DNA of 64,000 bases from Ehretia macrophylla. Taxonomy: Eukaryota > Streptophyta > Magnoliopsida > Boraginales > Ehretiaceae. Positions 13,084 through 24,361 of this stretch are shown here, in pieces. The stretch spans positions 65,731,850 to 65,795,849 of the forward strand of contig CM075770.1 in the NCBI GenBank assembly GCA_037974665.1, given 5' to 3'. Both the position numbers and the translations under genes were made by a program. Numbering within the stretch: the first letter of the stretch is position 1; each line of letters opens with the position of its first letter. The notes under the pieces are model-generated. The model saw nothing but the letters and a program-made list of their open reading frames with translations. It was not told the origin of the DNA and did not search any database.

Positions 13084-13644
13084 CATTTTTCAATTTTTTT
13101 TGCTCTGGTTAGGGCTGCCAAGATACTTTATCCACCACATTTCTATTACCGAATCCCACGGCACCTTGGGCAAGACCACTTCGCTTAACGTAGAGGCTGG
13201 GCCCGCAAACCGAGGGCGTGGGGCTTGTGACCAGGTCTCTATCACTCCGGTGGCCATAACTTTTAATCCATATGGAGTTACACGGCGCACAGCATACCGT
13301 TGAAAATCTCTTCGAGAGCTCTACAACGAGGGCAACAAGACTGCATAGCTGAGCCTATTTTCGGAGCCCAAAATCGGACGTTTTCATCAGTTTCGCGCCA
13401 TTTTCCTTCTTTTGCTCTATTTTTCAGTCTCGAATCGTATGTCGTGAGCTGTTAAAAGGACGACAACCTAACTCGCGGGATATTACATGGCCCTACAACT
13501 CTTCGATATCACGTCTCACGAGGATGTTGCTTTGTTGAAGCGGATGGGTTGTCGTTAAGCCCATTGGGCCATTTGAATCGGCCATCTCTCTAGGCTGGGA
13601 CTGTGAACCGTCAACACATAAAGGATTTGTACCCTCCACATGAC

Positions 13645-13763
13645 GGGTGCGATCATACCAGCACTAATGCACCGGATCCCATCAGAACTCCGAAGTTAAG
13701 CGTGCTTGGGCGAGAGTAGTACTAGGATGGGTGAACCCCTGGGAAGTCCTCGTGTTGAACCCC
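13645..13763 (+). rRNA. 5S rRNA gene 21
   Basis: One of the best-preserved copies, only C91A and C114A. C91A lies in the C box. The copy keeps a good ATAAAGG box and poly-T stop. Confidence 0.97.
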
Positions 13764-14323
13764 CATTTTCAATTTTTTTTGCCCCGGTTAGGGTTGCCAA
13801 GATACTTTATCCATCACATTTCTATTACTGAATCCCATGACACCTTGGGCAAGACAACTTCACTTCACGTAGGGGCTGAACCTGCAAACCGAGGCCGTAG
13901 GGCTTGTGACTTGGTCTCTGTCGCTTCGGTGCCTATAACTTTTGATCCGTAAGGATTTACGCAGTGCACAACATACCGTTAGAAAGCTCTCCGAGAGCTC
14001 TTCAACGGGGGCAACAAGCCTACCTTGCCTTGCCTATTTTCGGAGCCCAAAATCGAATGTTTTCATCCGTTTTAGGCTATTTTTCTTCTTTTGCTCTTTT
14101 TTTTCATCCAGGATCATGCATCGTGAGTTGTTAAAAGGACGACACCCTAACTTGCGGGACATTAGACGGCACTACAACGCGTTGATATCACGTCTTGCGA
14201 GGATGCTGCGTTGTTGAAGTGGATGGGTTGTCGTTTAGCACATTGGGCCTTTTGAATGGGCCATCTCTCTAGGCTGGGACTGTGAACCGTCAACACATAA
14301 AGGATTTGTGCCCACAACAAGAC

Positions 14324-14442
14324 GGGTGTGATCATACCAGCCCTAATGCATCGGATCCAATCAGAACTCTGAAGTTAAGCATGCTTGGGCGAGAGTAGTA
14401 CCAGGATAGGTGACCCCCTGGGAAGTCCTCGTGTTGCACCTA
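14324..14442 (+). rRNA. 5S rRNA gene 22
   Basis: Full length, eight differences (C6T, A19C, C28T, C36A, C47T, G58A, T79C, G85A). The 3' end is altered (ACCTAT in place of ACCCC). Confidence 0.94.
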
Positions 14443-14976
14443 TCTTTTTCAATTTTTTTTGCTCCGGTTGGGGTTGCCAAGATACTTTATCCACCAAATT
14501 TCTATTACCGAATCCCACGGCACCTTGGGCAAGACAACTTTGCTTCACATAAAGGCTGGGCCCGCAAACCGAGAGCGTGGGGCTTGTGACCAGGTCTCCG
14601 TTGCTCCGGTGCCCATTACTTTTAGTCCGTAAGGTGTTACGCGATGCACAGCATACCGTTGGAAAGCTCTCCGAGAGCTCTACGACGAGGGCAGCAAGCC
14701 GGCTTTGCTGCGCCTATTTTTGGAGCCCAAAATTGAACATTTTTATCAGTTTCAGGCCATTTTTCTTCTTTTGCTCTATTTTTTTGTCCCGGATCGTATG
14801 TCATGAGCTGTTAAAAGGACGACAACCTAACTCGCGGGATATTACAAGGCCCTACCACGCATCGATATCACGTCTTACGAGGATGCTGCGTTGTTGAAGC
14901 GGATGGGTTGTCGTTAAGCCCATTGGGCCTTTTGAATGGGCCATCTTTCTGGGCTAGGACTGTGAACCGTCAACAC

Positions 14977-15003
14977 ATAAGGGATTTGTGCCCTCAATAT
15001 GAC
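14977..15003 (+). promoter_or_regulatory. 5S upstream promoter elements (representative unit)
   Basis: Described for the gene starting at 15004; nearly all units have the same layout. An ATAAGG/ATAAAGG box lies about 27-22 nt before the gene, a GCC lies near -14 to -12, and a C is at -1. These are the three upstream signals known for plant Pol III 5S genes: a TATA-like box near -28, GC near -12 and C at -1. The -1 C is replaced by A at the genes at 40697 and 41376, and by T at 764, 37982, 38662, 49828 and 50506. Confidence 0.75.
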
Positions 15004-15122
15004 GGGTGCGATTATACCAGCACTAATGCACCGGATCCCATCAGAACTCCGAAGTTAAGCGTGCTTGGGCGAGAGTAGTACTAGGATGGGTGACCGCCTG
15101 GGAAGTCCTCGTGTTGCACCCC
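15004..15122 (+). rRNA. 5S rRNA gene 23
   Basis: One of the three copies closest to consensus: only C10T and C93G. The A box is intact, C93G is in the C box, and upstream elements and stop are normal. It is a candidate for an active gene. Confidence 0.97.
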
Positions 15123-15125
15123 CCA

Positions 15126-15140
15126 TTTTCAACTTTTTTT
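15126..15140 (+). terminator. Pol III terminator of 5S gene (representative unit)
   Basis: Directly after the 3' end of the gene are a T4 run and a T7 run separated by a short CAAC. The same TTTTCAA plus T6-T9 arrangement follows nearly every 5S gene here. Runs of four or more T are the known RNA polymerase III stop signal. On the inverted copies the same runs appear as A-runs to the left of the gene. Confidence 0.8.
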
Positions 15141-15682
15141 GCCTCGTTTAGAGTTGCCAAGATACTTTATCCACCACATTTCTATTACCGAATCCCACGG
15201 CACCTTGGGCAAGACAACTTCGCTTCACGTAGAGGCTGGGCCCACAAATTGAGGGCGTATGGCTTGTGACCAAGTCTCCGTCGCTCTAGTGTCCATAACT
15301 TTTGATCCGTAAGGAGTTACGCGGCACACAACATACCGTTGGAAAGCTCTCCGAGAGCTCTACGATGTAGGCAGCAAGCCTGCTCGACTGTACCCATTTT
15401 TGGAGCCCAAAATCGAACATTTTCATCAGTTTCAGGCTACTTTTCTACTTTTGCTCTGTTTTTCAGTCCCGGATCATACGTCGTGAGCTTTTAAAGGACG
15501 ACAACCTAGCTCACGGGACATTAGAGGGCCCTACAACGTGTCGATATCACATCTTGCGAGGATGCTAAGTTGTTAAAGTGCATGCGTTGTCGTTAAGCCC
15601 ATTGGGCCTTTTGAATGGGCCATCTCTCTGGGCTGGGACTGTGAACCGTCAACACATAAAGGATTTATGCCCACAACATGAC

Positions 15683-15801
15683 GGGTGCGATCATACCACT
15701 ACTAATGCACCAGATCCCATCAGAACTCTAAAGTTAAGCGTGCTTGGGCAAGAGTAATACTAGGATGGGTGACCCCCTAGGAAGTCTTCGTGTTGCACCC
15801 G
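15683..15801 (+). rRNA. 5S rRNA gene 24
   Basis: Full length: G17C, C18T, G30A, C47T, G48A, G68A, G75A, G97A, C105T and an altered 3' end. The retroelement LTR at 15970 lies 168 bp past its end. Confidence 0.94.
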
Positions 15802-15969
15802 TCCTTTTCAATTTTTTTTGCCCTGGTTAGGGTTGCCAAGATACTTTATCCACTATATTTCTATTACCGAATCCCACGGCACCTTGGGCTAGACAACTTC
15901 GCTTCACGTAGAGGTTGGGCCCGCAAACCGGGGGCGTGAGGCTTGTGACCAGGTCTCCGTCGCTCCGGT

Positions 15970-18900
15970 TGTGAGGCCCGACCTCGATTTGCATACGATA
16001 CCTCATTTCGTGTGCCCTAACCTAGATTTACGTGCCTTGACCTAGGTTTAAGAATTGTGTTTTGTTTTGTGTGCCTTGCATTGAATTACGTGCATTCATT
16101 TAGGGTTGCGTGCATTTATTTGCGAAACGTACATTTGTCTCATAGTTCGTGCCTTACCTCGTAATGCGTGCCCAAAACCTAAGAAAGCGTGCCGTCATGC
16201 TAATCAAGAAAGCATCTTACACGAAGCACTAGATCATTAATTAATCCTACAAATTCCACTAACTAATATTAAATTGCTAATTCAACCTACTAGAAGACGA
16301 AATTGCTCCAAAAGCTAGACATTCTTATTCTTTATTCCTTATTCTTTTGCACACTCCAAGCACTCAATTAAATAATGCTCAAATAAGACAAAAAATTTAG
16401 ATTTGAACACAAGCTTGGCCGACCACACGGAGCCTTTGTGCATGCATTGCAATTTCAAAATTTATTCCTAGACATTCTATGACATGTTATGACACAAAAC
16501 AAAAGAAAAATGGCTCAAAAGCCCTACCCAATGTACCCATTCTCGACCCATTCACTTGCCCATGCTAGGTGATTCAAAATTATGCTCCTTGAAGACACAA
16601 AAATCTGAATTTTGCAAGCCCTAGGCCGACACATGCCTCAAATCCTTCAATGCTTTTCATTTTTCTTTCATTCTTCTTTCTTTCTCTCATTTTTTTCTCT
16701 CACTCTCTCTCAATTCTTCTCTCTCTCTCGGCCCTAGCTGAAATCCTACACTCCATAGCTTGATTTCATCATCCTAAGGTTCATCAAGTCATGCAAGCTA
16801 CTTAGGAGCTTGACCATGCAAAGCTAGAATGCAAAAGATACGCATGCAAGCTCATTGAACCCTCATTTCGGCTTAGGTGAGTTTGTTAGCTTCCATTTCA
16901 TTTTCTTTTGTTCTAGCCACTTGCACATACTAAGAACATGGTTACTAAGCTAGGAATTAGAGAAATCTCAAGTTGTCTCTCGGCTAAGCAAGGAAAAAGG
17001 TCGACATTGTGCTCCATCAAGAGTTTGTGCATCTTCTTTGTTGTCTTGCTAAGGTGAGGGCTAAAACTTCCTGAAAAGCTTTCAAAAACCACATGCATGC
17101 CTTCAAATGTCTATTTTTACCTCTGTACTTGTGATATATGTGTGTACATGAACTTTTGTAAGCATGCATGGCAAGATATTTGGCTAGAATGTGAAGATAG
17201 GTAAAATTGCGTATTTGGCAGCTTTCTGTTCTGTTGGAATGAGGTGATTTTGACCAGGTAAATGATGTTGAAAATGCGTGAAAATTGGTATTTGGCTAGT
17301 GTTGCCAGTTCTGAGAATTTTTCGTAGAAATAGACCAAAGCTAATTTTGACTCTAAGGTCCTCAAAATGGCAAAATATCAAAATGTGTCCAAATCTGGAA
17401 AATCTGGGAAGATGAAGCAGGTTTTGGCAGATTCACTGTCCTTATAGAACGAACCAGTTTTGAATTAGTAAATGATATCCAAAATACATGAAATTTTTTA
17501 TTCTTCTATATTTTTCAGTTCGGGACATTTTTGTCAGAAATATACTAAGGCTAAATCTGACCCTAAGGTCCTCAAAAATGACAAGTATTGAAATGTGTGC
17601 AAATCTGGGCAGTTTTGCGTAGTCTCACGGTTTTGGCTATAACTCTTGAACCCGAACTCCAAATGATGCAAGGTTTGTTTCTGGATTTAGTTCACTCCTT
17701 AAGCTTTAATTTGAAATTTTTTTCACTGGAATTGGAGTTTGTTTGCTTGTCTCAATGATTGTGAGAAAACAGACCATTGCAGTGAGATTTTCAATTAGGG
17801 ATTTTCTTTGAAAATTATTGTAACTTCTGTTGTTGTATTAAATGCTTGGGATTGTGACACTTGGATGTTGTGTGGACTGTTTTGAATTCTTGAGGGTGTT
17901 TTAATTAATCAATGCATGGCTTGAGTTTAATTACGTGATAACTTAGGGCTTAATCGCACGGGTGAGCATGAAATGAAACCCTAATGACTTGGTAAACTCG
18001 CTAAGTGTTGATCCTATGGATATCGTGTCTAACTATGTGATTAGTAGGCTGCCCGTAGTTGTCCTTATAGCCCTAAATGTGATTCCGATGATTACATGTT
18101 GACAAATAGGCCTTTCTTGCACCCAGTCCCACGTAGATGTCGTTGCATGTTGAATAATCTTATTATTTGATTACGTGAACTTCGAAATGAGTTATATGAC
18201 TTGATTTACATGCGTTACATGGCTGCCCGTTTAATATTCATATAACTCCATGTGCTTTTCAAGTGAAATTACTTGTCATATCGTGCCTCGCGTGTTTACT
18301 TGTCAATGTGAAATCTTATGACTAATCGGAGGCAACCTACTTTGTTGTCCTCCAAAATGTGATATATTAAATGTCATAAATGTGCATTGCATACAAGGTT
18401 GCAACCTTTTATTCTGGCGTGGTAGCGTTCATGCACACAGGGCAGCATTGGGCTTGCCGGTGCAACCGTGACTACCATTGTCCAATTCCCTCTCTCGCTT
18501 GGGGGCTAGACTTCCTCGGAGAGTTGGGTCGTAGGATTTCGGGGTACATCCGGAGTATACCCATTTGGCATGATAAGGGGATGATTTGAAGTCGGCCGCA
18601 ACAACTGATACTGGAAATGAACTGAGAGTAAAAGCTCACCGTATCCTTTTCACTATGTGTATAAGTATTCTCGCTTGGTTCCTAGAGGACCTCGGGGAGG
18701 AAAGATGGGTAATTGTGTTCTTTTACTTTTACATTACATTATGTACTTACTTGTGATGTATGTCATGCTTGCAAAAGGGTGTTTTCATAAGTTGAACCGA
18801 AAAATGAGTTTCAAAACTTATTTCTCGTTCCCCCTCGCTGAGTTCATAAGGACTCACCCTCTTTTATCATCTCAGGTGAAGAAGACCAGGAACAGGTACC

Positions 18901-19576
18901 CGAGGACAACGTGCCTAATGATGATTCCTTGGAATGATTGCTTGCCCTACGTGCCTTACTTGACTATGGCCATTTTGTGAACGATATGTTGCTTGAAGAC
19001 TATTTCATTTCTTATGATGCGTGTTATTGTATTGTAAATGACCCCCGTTGTAATTTGGGGTCTAATTTTGGCTTGTACTGTTCATAACTAGTTAGACACT
19101 CTTACGGTCGTTTTTGCTATCACTACCGGCTAGTATCGTATCTATCACAGGCTTATGAAGTATCAGGTAATGGATTAAGTAAAATGAATCTATCCAATCT
19201 TAAGCAGGTACTCATTGTTAAGCTAAGATCAACAGGTACTTTTGTAACAAGGATCAACAAACAAACGAGACATAGTTTCATGCTAGGTTGTCAATCAAAC
19301 GTGACTTCGAGATAACTAGTAGGTGTTTCGATTGGTGATAAATAGAAATCTTAGTTAGAAATGAAATTGAGATTGGAAATTCTGAGGCATTTAGAGAATT
19401 AGGTCAAACTAAAGAGCCCAAATACAGCCGTTATGCTACCAGTTTTCTGGAGAATTTGTGGAGTTTAGGCTAAATGTTAAGTATTAAACCTTCATGAACG
19501 ATTAAATACGTGAAATGACTTGAATATTTAGATCACACCCTATTCTAACCTCTATAGGTCGGGTTGGGGCGTGACA
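15970..19576 (+). repeat. LTR of family 1 (3.6 kb)
   Basis: It starts TGTGAGGCCCGACC, joined directly to the 5S spacer (CTCCGGT), and ends GGGGCGTGACA. It is 3,607 bp, unusually long but within the range known for the Tekay/Del lineage. It contains a CT-rich tract at about 16660-16735. It also has the block at about 18430-18560 and the hairpin at 18839-18856 that it shares with the other two LTR families here. I see no long conserved coding frame in it. Confidence 0.85.
18839..18856 (+). other. Conserved LTR hairpin (family 1 LTR)
   Basis: A 5-bp stem TGAGT/ACTCA with an 8-base loop, in the same context (CTCGC before, CCCTC after) as the hairpins of the other two families. Confidence 0.55.
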
Positions 19577-19587
19577 CCTTACAGAGA

Positions 19588-19599
19588 TGGTATGAGAGC
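19588..19599 (+). other. Primer binding site, initiator Met-tRNA type
   Basis: TGGTATGAGAGC lies 11 bases after the LTR end and differs at one base from TGGTATCAGAGC, the plant initiator-Met tRNA complement used by this lineage. Confidence 0.8.
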
Positions 19600-20340
19600 T
19601 TAGTTTGCTAACTAGGCATTAGTCGGGTTCAACTCTCGAACCGTAGGTAGAAGCCTTAAAGTATATATGATGTCTTGTTTATATGTGTGCTAATGTGCTT
19701 AATTGCTTTGTGCATTGAATATTATATGCCTTTGTAGACCATATGTATTATGTGTCATGGACACCGACACGTTAGTGCCCTCAATAATGCATGCATGCGG
19801 TTATACTCCTTTCTTCATACATTTGCATGTTATATAACCATGAATGACTATTTATACACATAGATAGTTAGGATTAGGACTTTCAGGGAAGTGAATTTGT
19901 GCAGGAAGAACGAAAATGGATCGGTTAGAGATTTCTCGCATCTACACAGGTACTCAATGGATCATATATATTATTGGATATGCACATATATAAAATGCGT
20001 AGCAGGTATAAATGTTGAGGTAAAGTTGTCCCCTTATCTTTGGAATGCCCATACCCATACCTGCTCATATGCGCCAATTTTCGGAGCCCAAAATCGAATG
20101 TTTTCATCAGTTTTGGGCCATTTTTCTTCTTTGGCTCTATTTTTTCGTCCCGGATCTTACGTCGTGTGCTATCCAATGGATGACAACCTAACTCACAGGA
20201 TATTACAGGGCCCTACACCCCGTCGATATCACGTCTTACGAGGATACTGCGTTGTTGAAGTGGATGGGTTGTCGTTAAGCCCATTGGGTCTTTTGATTGA
20301 GCCATCTCTTTGGGCAAGGACTGTGAACCGTCAACACATA

Positions 20341-20357
20341 AAGGATTTCTATTACCG
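20341..20357 (+). other. Deletion scar: 5S gene missing from unit
   Basis: The upstream promoter segment ends at AAAGGATTT and runs straight into CTATTACCG, which normally lies about 178 bp after the gene start. About 195 bp, including the whole 119-bp gene, is absent. ATTT occurs at both edges in intact units (GGATTT and CACATTT), so the deletion joined at a 4-base microhomology. The distance to the next gene (20851) is exactly what the remaining unit predicts. Confidence 0.9.
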
Positions 20358-20850
20358 AATCCCACGGCACCTTGGGCAAGACACCTTCGCTTTACATAGA
20401 GGCTGGGCCCACAAACCAAGGGCGTGGGGCTTGTGCTCAGGTCTCCGTCGCTCCGGTGTCCATTACTTTTAATACGTAAGGAGTTAAGCGATGCACAGTA
20501 TACCATTGGAAAGCTCTCTGAGAGTTTTACGACAGGGGCTGCAAGCCTGCTCAGCTGCGCTTGTTTTCGGAGCCCAAAATCGATCGTTTTCATCAATTTT
20601 GGGCCATTTTTCTTCTTTTGCTCTATTTTTTCGTCCTTGATCGTACGTCGTGAGTTGTTAAAAGGACAACAACCTAACACGCGGGATATTACAAGACCCT
20701 ACAACACATCGATATCACGTCTCACAAGGATGCTGCGTTGTTGAAGCGGATTGGTTCTCGTTAAGCCTATTGGGCCTTTTGAATGGGCCATCTCTCTGGG
20801 CTGGGACTGTGAACCGTCAACACATAAAGGATTTGTACCCTCAACATGAC

Positions 20851-20969
20851 GGGGGCTATCATACCAGTACTAATGTACCGGATCCCACAAGAACTCCGAA
20901 GTTAAGCGTGCTTGGGCGAGAGTAGTACTAGGATGGGTGACCCCCTGGGTTGTCCTTGTGTTGCACCCC
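20851..20969 (+). rRNA. 5S rRNA gene 25
   Basis: Full length: T4G, G7T, C18T, C26T, T38C, C39A, A100T, A101T, C107T. The intermediate element and boxes A and C are intact. Confidence 0.94.
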
Positions 20970-21528
20970 TCTTTTCAAATTTTTTGACCCGGTTAGGGTT
21001 GCCAAGATACTTTATCCACCACATTTCTATTACCGAATCCCACGGCACCTTGGGCAAGACAACTTTGCTTCACGTAGAGGCTGGGCCCGCAAACCGAGGG
21101 CGTAGCACTTGTGACCAGGTCTCCGTCGCTCCGGTGCCCATAACTTTTAATCCGTACGGAGTTACGCGGCGCACAACATACCGTTGGAAAGCTCTCCGAC
21201 AGATCTACGACGGGGGCAGCAAGTTTGCTCAGCTGCGCCTATTTTTGGAGCACAAAATCGAATGTTTTCATCAGTTTCGGGCCACTTTTCTTTTTTTGCT
21301 CTATTTTTTTGTGCCGGATCGTACGTCATGTACGGTTAAAAGGACGACAACCTAACTCGAGGGATTTTACAGGGTCCTACAACCCGTCGATTTCACGTCT
21401 TACGAGGATGCTACGTTGTTGAAGCGGATGGGTTGTCGTTAAGGCCATTGGGCCTTTTGAATGGGCCATCTCTTTGGGATGGGACTGTGAACCGTCAACA
21501 CATAAAGGATTTGTGCCCTCAACATGAT

Positions 21529-21647
21529 GAGTAAGATCATACAAGAACTAACGAACTGGATCCCATCAGAACTCTGAATTTAAGTGTTCTTGGGGGAGAG
21601 TAGTACTAGGATGGGTGACCCCTTGGGAAGTCCTCGTGTTGCACACC
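21529..21647 (+). rRNA. 5S rRNA gene 26
   Basis: Full length but with about 15 differences, many at the 5' end (G2A, G5A, C6A) and in or near the A box (G51T, C57T, G60T), plus C67G. Probably inactive. Confidence 0.91.
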
Positions 21648-22206
21648 CCTTTTCAATTTTTTTTACTCTGGTTAGGGTTGCCAAGATACTTTATCCACCA
21701 CATTTCTATTATCGAATCCCATGACACCTTGGGCAAGACAACTTCGCTTCACGTAGAGGCTGGGACAGCAAACCGAGGGCGTAGGGTTTGTGACCAGGTC
21801 TCTGACGCTCCGGTGCCCATAACTTTTGATCCGTAAGGAGTTACACGGTGCACAGCATACCATTGGAAAGCTCTCCGAGAGCTCTAAGATGGATGCGGGA
21901 TGCCTACTTGCCCGTGCCCTTTTTGGAGCCCAAAATCGAACGTATTTATCTGTTTCGTGCCACTTTTCTACTTTTGCTCTATTTTTTCATCCCGGATTGT
22001 AAGTCGTGAGCTGTTAAGAGGACGACAACCTAACTCACGGGATATTACAGGGCCCAACAAGGCTTCGATATAGCGTCTTCCGAGGATGCTGCGTTGTCGA
22101 AGTGGATGGGTTGCCGTTAAGCCAATTGGGCCTTTTGAATGGGCCATCTCTTTGGGCTGGGACTGTGAACCGTCAACACATAAAAGATTTGTGCCCACAA
22201 CATGAC

Positions 22207-22325
22207 GGGTGCGATGATACCAGCACTAATGCACTGGATCCCATCAGAACTCTGAAGTTAAGCGTGCTTGGGCAAGAGTAGTACTAGGATTGGTGACCCC
22301 CTGGGAAGTCCTCGTGTTGCACCCC
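22207..22325 (+). rRNA. 5S rRNA gene 27
   Basis: Full length, five differences: C10G, C29T, C47T, G68A, G85T. Confidence 0.95.
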
Positions 22326-22886
22326 TCCTTTTCAATTTTTTTTGCCCTAGTTAGGGTTGCCAAGATACTTTATCCACCACATTTTTATTACCGAATCACA
22401 CGGCACCTTGGGCAAGACAACTTCGCTTCACGTAGAGGCTGGGCCCACAAACCGAGGGCGTGGGGTTTGTGACCAGGCCTCCCTCGCTCCGGTGCCGATT
22501 ACTTTTAATCCGTAAGGCGTTACACGACGCACAACATACCGTTGGAAAGCTCTCCGAGAGCTCTACGACGGGGGCAGCAAACCTTCTTGGCTGCGCCTAT
22601 TTTCGAAGCCCAAAATCGAACGTTTTCATCAATTTCGGGACATTTTTCTTCTTTTGTTCTGTTTTTTCATCCCAGATCGTACGTCGTGTACTGTTAAGTG
22701 GACGACAACCTAACTCACGGGATATTACAGGGTCCTACAATTTGTCGAGATCACGTCTTAGGAGGATGTTGCGTTGTTGAAGCGGATGGGTTGTCGTTAA
22801 GCCCGTTGGGCCATTTGAATAGGTCATCTCTCTGGGCTGGGACTGTGAACCGTCAACATATAAAGGATTTGTGCCCTCCACATGAC

Positions 22887-23005
22887 GGGTGCGATCATAC
22901 CAGCACTAATGCACCGGATCCCATCAGAACTGCGAAATTAAGTGTGCTTGGGCGAGAGTAGTACTATGATGTGTGACACCCTGGGAAGTCCTCGTGTTGC
23001 ACCCC
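22887..23005 (+). rRNA. 5S rRNA gene 28
   Basis: Full length: C46G, G51A, C57T, G81T, G86T, C92A. The spacer after it (GCCTCGTTTAGAG at 23021) matches that after the gene at 15004, so the two units are related. Confidence 0.95.
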
Positions 23006-23564
23006 CCTTTTCAACTTTTTTTGCCTCGTTTAGAGTTGCCAAGATACTTTATCCACCACATTTCTATTACTGAACCCCACGGCACCTTGGGCAAAACAAC
23101 TTCGCTTCACATAGAGGCTGGGCCCGCAAACCGAGGGTGTAAGGCTTGTGACCAGGTCTCCGTCGCTTTGGTACCCATAACTTTTGATCCATAAGGAGTT
23201 ACGCGGCGCACAGTATACCGTTGGAAAGCTCTCCGAGAGCTCTACGACAGGGGCAGATAGCCTGCTCGCCCGCGCCCATTTTTGGAGCCCAAAATTGAAT
23301 GCTTTCATCAATTTTGGGCCACTTTTCTTCTTTTGCTCTATTTTTTCATCCCGGATCGTACGTTGTGAGCTGTTAAAAGGACGACAACCTAACTTGCTGG
23401 ATATTGAGGTCCTTACAACACGTCGATATCACGTCTTGCGATGATGCTACGTTGTTAAAGCGGATGGGTTGTCGTTAAGCCCATTGGGCCTTTTGAATGG
23501 GCCATCTCTCTAGGCCGGGACTGTGAACAGTTAACACATAAAGGATTTGTGCCCACAACATGAC

Positions 23565-23683
23565 GGGTGCGATCATACCAGCACTAATGCACCGGATCCC
23601 ATCAAAACTCTGAAGTTAAGCGTGCTTGGGTGAGAGTAATACTAAGATGGGTGACCCCCTAGTAAGTCCTCGTGTTGCACCCA
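23565..23683 (+). rRNA. 5S rRNA gene 29
   Basis: Full length: G41A, C47T, C67T, G75A, G81A, G97A, G99T. Confidence 0.95.
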
Positions 23684-24242
23684 CCTTTTCAATTTTTTTT
23701 GCCCCGGTTAGGGTTGCCAAGATACTTTATCCACCACATTTCTATTACCGAATCCCTTGGCACCTTTGGCAAGACAACTTTGCTTCACATAGAGGTTGGG
23801 CTCGCAAACCGAGGGCGTAGGGCTTGTCACCAGGTCTCCGTCGCTCTGGTGCCCATAGCTTTTAATACGTAAGGAGTTACGTGACGCACAGCATACCGTT
23901 GGAAAGCTCTCCGAGAGCTCTACGAGGAGGCAGCAAGCCTGCTCAATTGCGCCTATTTTCGGAGCCCAAAATTGAACGTTTTCATCAGTTTCGGGCTATT
24001 TTCCTTCTTTTGCTCTATTTTTTCGTCCCGGATCGCACGTCGTGAACTCTTAAAAGGACGACAACCTAACTCGCGAGATATTACAGTGCCCTACAACGCG
24101 TCGATATTACGTCTTGCAAGAATGCTGCGTTGTTGAAGCGGATGGGTTGTCGTTAAGCCCATTGGGCCTTTTGAATGGGCCATCTCTCTGGGCTGGGACT
24201 GTGAACGATCAACACATAAAAGATTTGTGCCCACAACATGAC

Positions 24243-24361
24243 GGGTGCGATCATACCAGCACTAATGCACTGGATCCCATCAGAACTCCAAAGTTAAGCG
24301 TGCTTGGGCGAGAGTAGTAATAGGATGGGTGACCCCCTGGGAAGTCCTCGTGTTGCACCCC
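24243..24361 (+). rRNA. 5S rRNA gene 30
   Basis: Well preserved: only C29T, G48A and C78A. The A box (nt 50-64) is unchanged. Confidence 0.96.

Larger units (their letters stand above)
8370..13790 (+). repeat. Eight-unit higher-order repeat, copy B
   Basis: This is the second copy of the eight-unit block, lying directly after copy A. The last shared marker pair is the GGTGAACCC plus GTTGAA variant at the genes starting at 8216 and 13645. The first pair is the CCCATATCTTTT spacer variant at 3087 and 8501. After about 13.8 kb the units no longer follow the eight-unit register. Confidence 0.78.
1..15969 (+). repeat. 5S rDNA tandem array, block 1 (24 genes)
   Basis: This block holds 24 complete 5S units with starts 667-682 bp apart. 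Each unit has the 119-bp gene, a 3' poly-T tract, and a spacer of about 560 bp. Landmarks in the spacer, in order, are a GGTTAGGGTTGCC stretch, a TTTATCCACCACATTT stretch, a GAGAGCTCTACGACGG stretch, a second T-rich stretch, and an ATAAAGG box just before the next gene. The window opens inside a spacer. The spacer holds nothing else I recognise. Short open frames recur in it only because the unit repeats. The block ends where a retroelement LTR begins. Confidence 0.97.
15970..20059 (+). mobile_element. Truncated Ty3/gypsy-type LTR element (LTR family 1)
   Basis: A long LTR is followed by a primer site and about 480 bp of internal sequence, then the 5S spacer resumes abruptly. No second LTR and no coding domain is present, so the right part of the element is lost. 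About 90 bp of 5S spacer is missing at the junction: the insertion sits at unit position about 286 and the array resumes at about 375. The loss therefore took element and array together, and no target duplication can be shown. LTR start, end and primer site resemble the Tekay-like element at 25087. It cannot be dated without a second LTR. Confidence 0.85.

Noticed and set aside
1-15969. Regularly spaced repeats as a possible CRISPR or satellite array
   Set aside because: The period is 679 bp and each unit contains a recognisable 5S gene with internal boxes and a Pol III stop, so it is rDNA.
18380-18589. Open frame of 69 codons as a host gene
   Set aside because: It falls in the LTR block conserved between families and has no recognised domain or gene context.
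15970-20059. A complete element with both LTRs
   Set aside because: No second LTR and no target duplication can be found before the 5S spacer resumes.
20851-20969. Gene 25 as a different RNA because of its GGGGGC start
   Set aside because: The remaining 110 bases align to the 5S consensus with ordinary divergence.
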